64,000 nucleotides of DNA, from the NCBI GenBank assembly GCA_027309085.1, contig DAIDDL010000001.1:62001-126000 (forward strand), read 5' to 3'. Positions within the stretch are counted from its first letter, which is position 1, and every line of letters starts with the position of its first letter. Shown piece by piece: positions 25,199-32,344 of this stretch. Below the pieces are notes generated by a model. The model did no database searches, was not told the DNA's origin, and saw only the letters and a list, made by a program, of their open reading frames with translations. The position numbers and the translations under genes were made by a program. This stretch comes from Sulfobacillus sp. (GTDB taxonomy: Bacteria; Bacillota; Sulfobacillia; Sulfobacillales; Sulfobacillaceae).

Positions 25199-25498
25199 CA
25201 GTGTCCTCTTTTGTTGTTAGATTGGACCAGAGTCCTTAGGCGCACAAAAACTGTGCGCCTAAGGACTCGGACTCCCCGGCCCGCGTACGTGGCACCAGCC
25301 CGTGAACGGGCCGGGGAGTACGGAACATACCGCGTTCTATTGTACGTCTTGCTGTGCGGCAGGGAGTAGCAGATGGCAGAAAATCTATCCCTATGGGGGT
25401 GTTGGGGGAACACCGCGGGTGGCCGGGTACACGGAGCTTAGCCATTTGGAAGGATGCGCCCAAAAGGCGGCGCTTTCTGGCGGCCCCTTTCAGGTTCT
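25199..25498. other. Intergenic region with strong double hairpin
   Basis: There is no gene here. The left 120 bases are the structured repeat described separately. A small GGTGTT/AACACC hairpin lies near 25400. The right side is the 3' flank of the membrane operon. Confidence 0.4.
25231..25319. repeat. Tandem perfect inverted repeats (16 bp and 13 bp)
   Basis: AGTCCTTAGGCGCACA (25231-25246) pairs perfectly with its complement at 25252-25267 around AAAAC. Four bases on, ACTCCCCGGCCCG (25271-25283) pairs with 25307-25319, with a nested GCCCGT/ACGGGC hairpin in the loop. No T tract follows on either strand. It may be a structured leader of the PilZ gene, a transposon remnant or a termination site. 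Confidence 0.7.
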
Positions 25499-26053
25499 CT
25501 AACACCAGGCATGCCGGGTCAAGGTATTGGCGAGGACGATATAAGTCATGAAAATGGAAATGCCCACTCCCAACCACGCCCAGCGGGGCCACAAGGTGCG
25601 CCAAGCCGTGCCGCCGGCCAGACCCATTGCCATGATCAGCACGTCAGATTCGGTGCGCAGCGGGCGGTGCAGGTCGACAAACAGGTCCAGGCGGGGGCTT
25701 GTCCAGATGAGGCCGGCCAGGGCGTTGCCGATTAAGAAAGCGGCGGCCAGGGTGCGTGCGATTTGCCAGCGCAAGGCGCTGGACTGGTGGGGGAGAAATG
25801 CGGCCATCACTCCCTGCACCAAGCGCTCGACGGTGGGGACAAGCACCAGGGCTGCGCCCATGCCCAGCACTCCCATGGCCCACGCCGTCACAATGTGCGG
25901 GCCCAGGCACCCGTGGCGGTCAGAGGAGACAATGTCCCGCGTAATCCAGTGCGAGACGCTCACGGCGTAGCCCAGGGCGAGTGCGGCGATGGCAGTGGCT
26001 TTAAAGAGAACCGGCCAGATGTTTTGGCGCATGCCGTTATACTTCTCCTTCAT
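25499..26053 (-). CDS. Four-helix membrane protein, unknown
   Basis: A 184-residue protein with about four membrane helices (LFKATAIAALALGYAVSVSHW; VTAWAMGVLGMGAALVLV; IARTLAAAFLIGNALAGLIW; WLGVGISIFMTYIVLANTL). It has histidines next to the first two helices (SHW, RHG, PHI) but no family I know. The ATG at 26053 overlaps the previous stop (ATGA), which argues for that start; a second ATG 7 codons later has a better ribosome site. It is the last gene of the SCO/membrane operon, so a role in the same membrane process is likely. Confidence 0.65.
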   Translation of the reverse strand: MKEKYNGMRQNIWPVLFKATAIAALALGYAVSVSHWITRDIVSSDRHGCLGPHIVTAWAMGVLGMGAALVLVPTVERLVQGVMAAFLPHQSSALRWQIARTLAAAFLIGNALAGLIWTSPRLDLFVDLHRPLRTESDVLIMAMGLAGGTAWRTLWPRWAWLGVGISIFMTYIVLANTLTRHAWC

Positions 26054-27042
26054 GCTCTTGTGCCGGGCGTCTGGCCCACAGCGCTTGCCTTCCCGCGGCT
26101 AAGGCGCGCGGATGCCGGGGGTGACTGGACGCCGCGCCGGGCCAGTTCGATTAACACAAGCCAGGGGCCGATCATGCCGGGTGTGGGCGCGACATGCGTC
26201 CACAAGGCGCCAAAGGCCTGGGGGATGGCCCACAGCCACAGCACCCACAAGAGTGTGGCGAGCGGAGCGTGGCGCCAGTTTACAAGCCAGGCGACTCCTA
26301 CTCCCAGCATGATCAGAACGAGCAATGCGTTGGCTAAGACGGGGTCATGGAAACTGGCCATCACGCTTTGGCTGATGGTGCGCTGCAGCCAGGCGGGCTC
26401 TGAGCCATTCATCGTCACCAGGCCAAAAAGCTCAGCGAGCCGGGCGCCTTGCCAGAACCCCGCCCCGGGCAGCGCTTGAAGTCCTGCCATCATGATCCAC
26501 ATCCAGGCTACCGCTTGCCGGACCCTGTATGTTACTGAGCCATCAGCCCAGGACTGCGGGGGGATCAGCAGCAAGGCCGTGCACGCCCCGTAAAGCAGGG
26601 CCGTGCCCGGTGTTCCGTCCAGAACACTCCCCGTGCCATTGAACAAGTTGCCAAACCCTTCTCCCATTACCCAGACCACAAGACTCCACGCTGTCAAACC
26701 GTAAGCGGCGCCGCGGAAAGTCCGGGGAGCGTGTTTGGGATTCCACCAAATCACGGCGCCCCCGGCCAATTCCACGGCTCCAATGGCTAGCGGCCAGATG
26801 CGGGGTGAGATGAGCCACCAGGAGTTGCCGGCATGCAAGAGGCTGCGGAGGGCGAATGGCTGCCATGCCTCTGCCACAGGAGCTAACACATCCGTAAAAA
26901 ACAGCGGGCTGCGGATCAGCGGCTGAAACATCAAGAGACCGGAAATAATCCATAATGCGCCAATACCGAGCCGAACCCGCTCGGACCACTGTCGGGGCAG
27001 TCCCATGTCTGCTGGCGGGGCCTCCTTTCGTGTTGTACCCAT
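26050..27042 (-). CDS. Polytopic membrane protein, paralogue of the first gene of its operon
   Basis: A 330-residue protein with about 8 membrane helices. Blocks GALWIISGLLMFQPLI, WSLVVWVMGEGFGNLF and LDGTPGTALLYG match ALWLLDGLLQAQPLM, WGLVVWTGGEAFGSLF and LAGTPGSVLLYM in the protein at 28752-29822, so the two are clear paralogues. Conserved Glu and Gln inside helices could bind a metal or quinone; this is speculation. Its ATG follows the SCO stop directly (TAAATG). No known family was recognised. Confidence 0.75.
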   Translation of the reverse strand: MGTTRKEAPPADMGLPRQWSERVRLGIGALWIISGLLMFQPLIRSPLFFTDVLAPVAEAWQPFALRSLLHAGNSWWLISPRIWPLAIGAVELAGGAVIWWNPKHAPRTFRGAAYGLTAWSLVVWVMGEGFGNLFNGTGSVLDGTPGTALLYGACTALLLIPPQSWADGSVTYRVRQAVAWMWIMMAGLQALPGAGFWQGARLAELFGLVTMNGSEPAWLQRTISQSVMASFHDPVLANALLVLIMLGVGVAWLVNWRHAPLATLLWVLWLWAIPQAFGALWTHVAPTPGMIGPWLVLIELARRGVQSPPASARLSRGKASAVGQTPGTRA

Positions 27043-28755
27043 TTAGACGGGTCCGGACTTTGACCAGGATGCGCCCCCATTGGTGCTGGTCCATACGATC
27101 GGTACAGAGCCGGCCTTGCTCATGACCCACAGGCTGCCGGCGGAATTTACTGCCAACGCCACGTCTGTCCCCTCCGGCAAGAGGGAGCCGGAGGCACTCC
27201 ACTGCCGCTGACCCTGGCGCCACTGAACGACCCGGGTGCGGCCCGCGGTCGGGCTCAGGGCATAGACCGTATTGCCACGGATGCTGACGGCAGCCGCGGG
27301 GTTGCCCGTGATGGTCACGGGCGGAGAGGAAGTCTGCCACGAGCGCCCGCCGTTTTGCGTGGTATCCCAGACGAGTGATTCGCGTCCATGGTCCTCTTGC
27401 ACGATGCTGACCCCACCCTGTAGCGGTCCTGCCCACTGGGGAGCGCCGACAGTGACCTGGCGCCCCTTCCAGTCGGCGGGGACGGGGACCGGCACCGACT
27501 GCCCTCCGTGTCCTGCCGTAAAGTGCCACAGTGAAGCTGTGCGGTGTGCGGCAAGCTCTCCGGCGGCCCACAGCGACGACGGATTTTGGGCGGACAAGGT
27601 GGCATTTTTGAGCCATGGAACGGTGGAGGACACGCTTGTCCACTGCGCTCCTCCTGTCGTGGTCTCCATGAGTGCGTGATTGGCGAGAACCCATGCCTTG
27701 GTGGCGGAGGTGGCCGCTAACGGGTGAATGGCTAGCGGCGGGATGGCGCCCGGGACCGGCCAGGGCGCTCCCCAACTTTTCCCGCCGTTTGCCGTCACCC
27801 GGACCATGGGGTCGAGTTGCAGGCCATAGGCCCCGATCATCGTCCAGGCCGCAGATGGGCCAATGGGGTCGATCTCCATGCCGCCGCGGTCAGACATCGC
27901 GGCGGGGGTTGCAGACGTCCAGACACTGCCGCCGCTGCCGGTCCAGGCCAGTCCCCTATACCCCTGATACGGGTATAGGGCCCAGCCTTCCGACGCGCTG
28001 TGCGCGCTTAAGGCGTACGATAAGCCCATGGGCTGCCAGATCCCGCGTCCCAGACCAGCGACCTTGGGAAGTGTGGCCGGAAGAGACTGGTGCAGCATCC
28101 TGGCCACATAAGTGGCCAGGAGCTGGGAAGTGCCTCCGAGGTAGCGGGTATGTGCGCTCGGGTCGCTGAGCCACGCTTCCTGTCCCTTGGGAGTAATGAG
28201 CCAAAAGACCTCGGTGTGCTGGATCATGCCGAACTTGGGGGCATGAACATATTCAAAATATTTATGCCAGACCTGCTGGAGCGTCGCGACCGACGGGGAG
28301 GTGGCATAGGTCCAGTTGGGCACATGAGTCAGCCCATGCTCCTCGTCAAATGCCTCCACGTCTGCCACGCTGTGGTACTGAGGGTTGGCCACGATGCCAA
28401 TCAGCGCGACGCGAGAAGACAGTTTAGGTCCCAGAATCTTGTTCATGTCCACCATTTCCTGAGCTTCGAGCGGGCAGTCCAACCAGCAGACCGGATCCAA
28501 AAAGGTGATGACCACGGCCTTGCCGCGGAACTGGCTTAAGCTGACCGGCTGTCCCTTTTGATTCACTAAGTGGAAATTGGGAGCAGGATCGTGATTGACT
28601 GAGGTCATACCGTCCACCGCCAAAGCTTGTGCGGCGGACGCGGACAGCTGGTGAGTAGGGGAATTCACCCACAAGCGGCCTGCAGCCAATCCTACGAGAA
28701 TGGCCACCGGGACGGCGGCCCATGGCCATAGCGGCCTTTTTGCTGGCTTGCTCAT
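27043..28755 (-). CDS. SCO1/SenC-like redox protein fused to a C-terminal beta-propeller-like domain
   Basis: A 570-residue membrane-anchored protein. Residues 1-30 hold one helix. Residues about 55-215 are an SCO/thioredoxin-fold domain with NFHLVNQKGQPVSLSQFRGK, the copper motif CWLDC (Cys90 and Cys94) and the distant His (IQHTEVFWLI, His180). SCO proteins deliver Cu to the CuA site of cytochrome oxidase or act as thiol reductases. The remaining 350 residues repeat TxNGGxSWxxxxP units (GGKSWGAPWPVPG; NGGRSWQTSSPP; NGGASWSKSGPV), like BNR/YCF48 propellers. This fusion is uncommon. Start overlaps the previous stop. Confidence 0.85.
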   Translation of the reverse strand: MSKPAKRPLWPWAAVPVAILVGLAAGRLWVNSPTHQLSASAAQALAVDGMTSVNHDPAPNFHLVNQKGQPVSLSQFRGKAVVITFLDPVCWLDCPLEAQEMVDMNKILGPKLSSRVALIGIVANPQYHSVADVEAFDEEHGLTHVPNWTYATSPSVATLQQVWHKYFEYVHAPKFGMIQHTEVFWLITPKGQEAWLSDPSAHTRYLGGTSQLLATYVARMLHQSLPATLPKVAGLGRGIWQPMGLSYALSAHSASEGWALYPYQGYRGLAWTGSGGSVWTSATPAAMSDRGGMEIDPIGPSAAWTMIGAYGLQLDPMVRVTANGGKSWGAPWPVPGAIPPLAIHPLAATSATKAWVLANHALMETTTGGAQWTSVSSTVPWLKNATLSAQNPSSLWAAGELAAHRTASLWHFTAGHGGQSVPVPVPADWKGRQVTVGAPQWAGPLQGGVSIVQEDHGRESLVWDTTQNGGRSWQTSSPPVTITGNPAAAVSIRGNTVYALSPTAGRTRVVQWRQGQRQWSASGSLLPEGTDVALAVNSAGSLWVMSKAGSVPIVWTSTNGGASWSKSGPV

Positions 28756-29822
28756 AACGCCGAATGCTCCATGACGGCGTGGCGCCGTGAAAGCCAGCCC
28801 ATGACCGGAAGGTCAGCCAGCTGGGCGTACGCGGTCAGACCGACCAACACGACGACGCCGCTGTTGGGGTCGGTCCCCATCCCGCCCAGCACCCCAAAAT
28901 CCTGTCCCAGCCACCAGGTGGCGAAGGTCACAATGGCGGTCAGCCACCAAGTCCATGTTGACCGCGGCTTCACTGCCCAGAGCACCGCGAGCGCAACGAA
29001 GACTGCGACGAGAATTCCGTTCCACAGCCCAGGCTGCTGGCTCAGGAGCTTGGCCCATGCAAGCAGAGGAGCGGAAAATACGGCGGGCTGGGGCATTGCG
29101 CCCATGCTGGTGACATATGCGGAGAGGGTTTGGCCGTGCCACCAGCCGGAAGCGGGCCATGCCTGCAGGAAGGCAGCCAGTGCCCACAGGCTGAACATCG
29201 CTGCCCGCAAGGCTTTGGCGGCGCGTGGAGAATTCCAGTAGCTGGCCGGGGCCAGAAGAAGCACGGCGGCCAGCATGTACAGTAAAACGGATCCCGGAGT
29301 GCCCGCCAGCCAGGTGCCGCCGACAAACAAGCTGCCGAAGGCTTCTCCCCCAGTCCAGACGACCAAACCCCAGCCTAGAGACGCCCACAGCCCCACGCGG
29401 CGCCAGACCGTGCCGGCGCCGAACAGCATGGCCAGTCCAATGCCGATTTGCATCCAAGTGGCAAATTCGTTCCAGATCACGGGATTGATGCCCCAGAACC
29501 GGATGCTGAAATTCATCAGCGCCTCGACCAGGGCAGGCTGACCCTGCAGCATGGGCGCAAGGAAACCGCCGATGAAACGTGTGGTCATGAGCGGTTGGGC
29601 CTGCAGTAGACCGTCTAGCAGCCACAGGGCCCCTACCGCGCGCGCCAGCCACTCATAGGCGTGAGGATAGGCCGGAGACTCGTCCAAGGACTCGGTGCGT
29701 GCTCGGCGGGCCCTCACTCCTAATACAATTCCACCCGCCAAAACAATTAACAAGATGGCGAAAAAAGTGTGGTAAAAATCGGCTTCGGCAAAAGCTGGCG
29801 GCAATGGGGAACCCATGTTCAT
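28752..29822 (-). CDS. Polytopic membrane protein, unknown (first gene of SCO operon)
   Basis: A 356-residue protein with about 9 membrane helices: HTFFAILLIVLAGGIVLG first, then ALWLLDGLLQAQPLM, MQIGIGLAMLFGAG, WGLVVWTGGEAFGSLF, LLYMLAAVLLLAP and a Trp-rich helix (TWWLTAIVTFATWWLGQD). It is paralogous to the protein at 26050-27042. It starts at 29822 after GAGAGGTG and overlaps the SCO gene by 4 bases, so the four genes form one tight operon. No family was recognised; a role in copper handling or a respiratory membrane complex is suggested only by the SCO neighbour. Confidence 0.75.
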   Translation of the reverse strand: MNMGSPLPPAFAEADFYHTFFAILLIVLAGGIVLGVRARRARTESLDESPAYPHAYEWLARAVGALWLLDGLLQAQPLMTTRFIGGFLAPMLQGQPALVEALMNFSIRFWGINPVIWNEFATWMQIGIGLAMLFGAGTVWRRVGLWASLGWGLVVWTGGEAFGSLFVGGTWLAGTPGSVLLYMLAAVLLLAPASYWNSPRAAKALRAAMFSLWALAAFLQAWPASGWWHGQTLSAYVTSMGAMPQPAVFSAPLLAWAKLLSQQPGLWNGILVAVFVALAVLWAVKPRSTWTWWLTAIVTFATWWLGQDFGVLGGMGTDPNSGVVVLVGLTAYAQLADLPVMGWLSRRHAVMEHSAL

Positions 29823-30065
29823 AATTTGACACCTCTCATTATGTAGTTATTTTACGTTAGTCCTATCGTAGCACACCAACTGAGCGCATAACACGGTTAA
29901 ATCTGGCTATTATGGGATCCGAAAGGAAGGGTATCGTGGTGATGGTCAGAGGAAGCGGCATTTTGTAAGTGGTCTCCTACTCCCCTGCCGCCCGTGAAAT
30001 TGGAGCCGCCGGAAGGGGTATGATTGCCAATTCAGCGAAGGACAGGGTGACCGGTATGCTGCGGA

Positions 30066-30533
30066 CTACGTCTTCCTCGTCACGCCCCCCATCCCGGACG
30101 CCGCGATTACGACGCTGACGATGACGGTCGAGTTCGAGTCGCGTCCGTTGCGCCGCAACGGCCCAGCAGAGTCTGCCTCGATCAACGTCTCCGCAAGGGT
30201 GGTACCGTCGGGACGGTCCGGAATGCCTTTTCGGGGACCGCTATACCACCCAAACGGCTCACCCCAGACCGCGTAGCGGCCATCATCGGCGACGGCGACC
30301 ACGATATAAAGCCGCTTAGACCGCACGTACTCGGGATACTGTCCCTTCCACGCGAATGTACCGTAAGGCGACACCTCTACGCGTCCCATGTGGACCAGGT
30401 CCGAATGGTCATACGTGGCCTTCTGGACATTCGTTCGGCCCCGGTGGCCGTCATACAAGCCTTCAGAAGGCGCTGGGCGGAAATAAAGGTCCACGTCCCG
30501 GTAGGCGCTCCAATCGCCGGTAGACTCGACCAC
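30066..30533 (-). pseudogene. Probable truncated hypothetical gene
   Basis: A 155-residue minus-strand frame reads like a folded beta-rich domain (DVDLYFRPAPSEGLYDGHRG; VSPYGTFAWKGQYPEY; LYIVVAVADDGRYAVWGEPFGW). The same frame continues upstream without a good start (IQTRAAFIKGRPVVVE) and then meets TAG just after an ATG-rich leader around 30600, so the true 5' end seems lost. Base use is richer in CGG, ACG and GTC than nearby genes. GTG at 30533 could be a start. I cannot name a family. Confidence 0.4.
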
Positions 30534-30989
30534 AACCGGACGGCCTTTGATGAAGGCTGCACGCGTCTGAATGGAACACAGCGGCGGATGATGCTACATG
30601 ACGCCGTTGATAGAGAGGCACAGCGGGCTGTCCATGCCCATCATCTCCTCCGGAGCATTCGTCTTTCTATGACCGTACGCCTGCACGCTCCAGCAAAGGT
30701 GCTAGCCTTGTTGGACATCCGCCCCCCATAATCTTATAGAAATTCCACTCAAGCGTCCGCAGTCCACTGGCATTGACGCAAAATGGAGTGCGATGTCCCC
30801 ACGGCGAGCCCGTGGGGCATGGCACCGCCGTGTAAACGGCGGACCCTTCACAAATCCCGCGTCCCCCTCTAAAATGGGGGGGACGAGTTGAGTTCATTTT
30901 AAGCGGCGCTCGCAATTTTGGGAATGGGAAACTGTGCCGCATTGAATGCAGTGCGGGCGTCCCGGTCAGGAAAGGACGGATGATGGTTC
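30534..30989. other. Intergenic region with three tandem hairpins
   Basis: No intact gene is seen. The right half holds the hairpin cluster at 30797-30884. The left part is the decayed 5' region of the ORF at 30066. Confidence 0.4.
30797..30884. repeat. Cluster of three tandem hairpins, possible transposon end or structured RNA
   Basis: Three perfect stems follow each other: CCCCACGG/CCGTGGGG (30797-30817), CCGCCGT/ACGGCGG (30825-30842, GTAA loop) and GTCCCCC/GGGGGAC (30861-30884). Stacked short hairpins of this sort occur at the ends of IS200/IS605-type elements and in omega RNAs, but no tnpA, tnpB or iscB is adjacent, so this may be a remnant or a non-autonomous unit. Confidence 0.5.
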
Positions 30990-31379
30990 ATGGTGATTGC
31001 TTATACCAAAGAAACGGCCGGCAGCGTGGGGGATGCCCTCGAGAAAGTGGCCAAGGCGGTTGAGTCTCAAGGCTTCAAGGTGCTGAATCAGTTGAACCTT
31101 GGGCAGATACTGGCTTCAAAAGGACTCGACCGCGACCCCATTATCCAATTCGAAGTCTGCCATGCACCATCTGCTTTTGCCGTACTCAATAGCAATGTGG
31201 ACATCGGGCTGTTATTGCCCTGCAAAATCAACGTCTATCAAGAGGGTCAGAAAACATATATTTCGGCACTCGACCCCAATGTGATGAAGGTGTTCTTTAC
31301 GGAGCCAGACATCCAGCGGGTAGCGGATGAAGTCCGTGTCAGTCTGAAAAATATCGTGGACCAAGCTGCTCGTTCATAA
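30990..31379 (+). CDS. DUF302-family protein
   Basis: A 129-residue single-domain protein: IAYTKETAGSVGDALEKVAKAVESQGFKVL, NLGQILASKG, IIQFEVCHAPSAFAVLNSNVDIGLLLPCKINVYQEG, then ISALDPNVM. The pattern of a swapped-hairpin fold with a central E.CxP..A...L..... LLPC.I.V motif is that of DUF302, a cytoplasmic family often found in sulfur-oxidising or acid-living microbes; biochemical role unknown. The two conserved Cys (one in FEVCHA, one in LLPCKI) are present. A terminator follows at 31441. Confidence 0.85.
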   Translation: MVIAYTKETAGSVGDALEKVAKAVESQGFKVLNQLNLGQILASKGLDRDPIIQFEVCHAPSAFAVLNSNVDIGLLLPCKINVYQEGQKTYISALDPNVMKVFFTEPDIQRVADEVRVSLKNIVDQAARS

Positions 31380-31440
31380 GCCCGCGAGTTCTGGCCGTCA
31401 GTCTTTCCGGTGTGATAGATTTGAAGGACGGGAATGAAAT

Positions 31441-31470
31441 GCGCGCCTGTTTAAGTCCCAGGCGCGCTTT
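31441..31470 (+). terminator. Terminator after the DUF302 gene
   Basis: GCGCGCCTG (31441-31449) pairs with CAGGCGCGC (31459-31467), followed by TTT. Confidence 0.65.
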
Positions 31471-31714
31471 CCGTAAGGAAACCCACCGCACCGGAGCCTG
31501 TGCGGCGGAAGATTGTGGCGGTCTTTGTGCATGGCCTGTCCTACAGCGCAATTGCGTTTGCGTTGCCGTTTGAACCTCCGGATGGCACTCGCCTTGGCTA
31601 CCGCCCATTTTCTTGATGCCCGAGACAAGAACACACTGATCCCCATGATTTCCTTTACCTTCCCCACCTCCAGACGCCGCCGCGTGCCTGCCAAGAATAC
31701 ATCCGAACATCTGT

Positions 31715-31745
31715 TTGATTATTGTCCCTATTTAGCGTATATGCT
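31715..31745 (+). promoter_or_regulatory. Candidate promoter of the cox cluster
   Basis: TTGATT at 31715-31720 is 17 bases from TATATG (31738-31743) or 19 from TATGCT (31740-31745). It lies about 55 bases before coxS, the first gene of the cluster. Confidence 0.4.
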
Positions 31746-31799
31746 AGGATCTGACTAGTCGTACTAATCTGATACAAAAATGGGGCAGGGGGGATCTTT

Positions 31800-32315
31800 A
31801 TGGAGGACAGCCGGGTGGTGCCTGTGACGCTGACGGTCAATGGGAAGGCCATCGCGCGGGAGGTGGAGCCGCGCACGCTCTTGGTGCATTTTCTGCGGGA
31901 TGATGCAGGGTTGACGGGCACGCATGTGGGGTGCGACACCTCGCAGTGCGGAGTGTGCACAGTGCTGTTGAACGGCGAGGCGGTCAAGTCCTGCACCGTT
32001 TTGGCCGTGCAGGCCGATGGAGCCGATGTGCTGACTATTGAAGGAATGGAAGAAGAGATTTTGCATCCTGTGCAGCAGGGATTTTGGGAGAAGCATGGGT
32101 TGCAGTGTGGGTTTTGCACTCCGGGCGCGATGTTGACGGCGTCGTACCTGCTGTCCACTCATCCGCACCCTTCTGAGCAGGAAATCCGCGAAAGTCTCGA
32201 TGGCCTTTTGTGCCGGTGCACGGGATATGAAACGATTGTCCGCTCGGTCCAGCGCGCCCAGGAGATCATGGATGAGCGCCGGGAGTCCGCAGACCGTGAG
32301 ACCCGCGCAATCTAA
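31800..32315 (+). CDS. coxS: Molybdenum hydroxylase small [2Fe-2S] subunit (CoxS-like)
   Basis: A 171-residue electron-transfer subunit. The plant-type ferredoxin cluster is bound by GCDTSQCGVCTVLLNG plus a later Cys (KSCTV), and the helical domain cluster by CGFCTPG and CRCTGY, as in all xanthine-oxidase-family small subunits. Electrons pass from the Mo site of CoxL through these clusters to FAD in CoxM. The start follows GGGGGGATC. It is the first gene of the cox cluster, 20-odd bases before coxL. Confidence 0.95.
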   Translation: MEDSRVVPVTLTVNGKAIAREVEPRTLLVHFLRDDAGLTGTHVGCDTSQCGVCTVLLNGEAVKSCTVLAVQADGADVLTIEGMEEEILHPVQQGFWEKHGLQCGFCTPGAMLTASYLLSTHPHPSEQEIRESLDGLLCRCTGYETIVRSVQRAQEIMDERRESADRETRAI

Positions 32316-32344
32316 CTAATGGATGGCAGGAGGGAGTGGCTGAA

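Larger units (their letters stand above)
31380..31799. other. Intergenic region with terminator and cox promoter candidate
   Basis: It holds the DUF302 terminator and the probable cox promoter. A minus-strand Arg/Lys-rich ORF (31398-31694) runs through the terminator and lacks a good ribosome site, so I do not call it. Confidence 0.4.

Noticed and set aside
31398-31694. Arg/Lys-rich 98-residue minus-strand ORF before coxS
   Set aside because: It passes through the DUF302 terminator, and no good ribosome site was seen.
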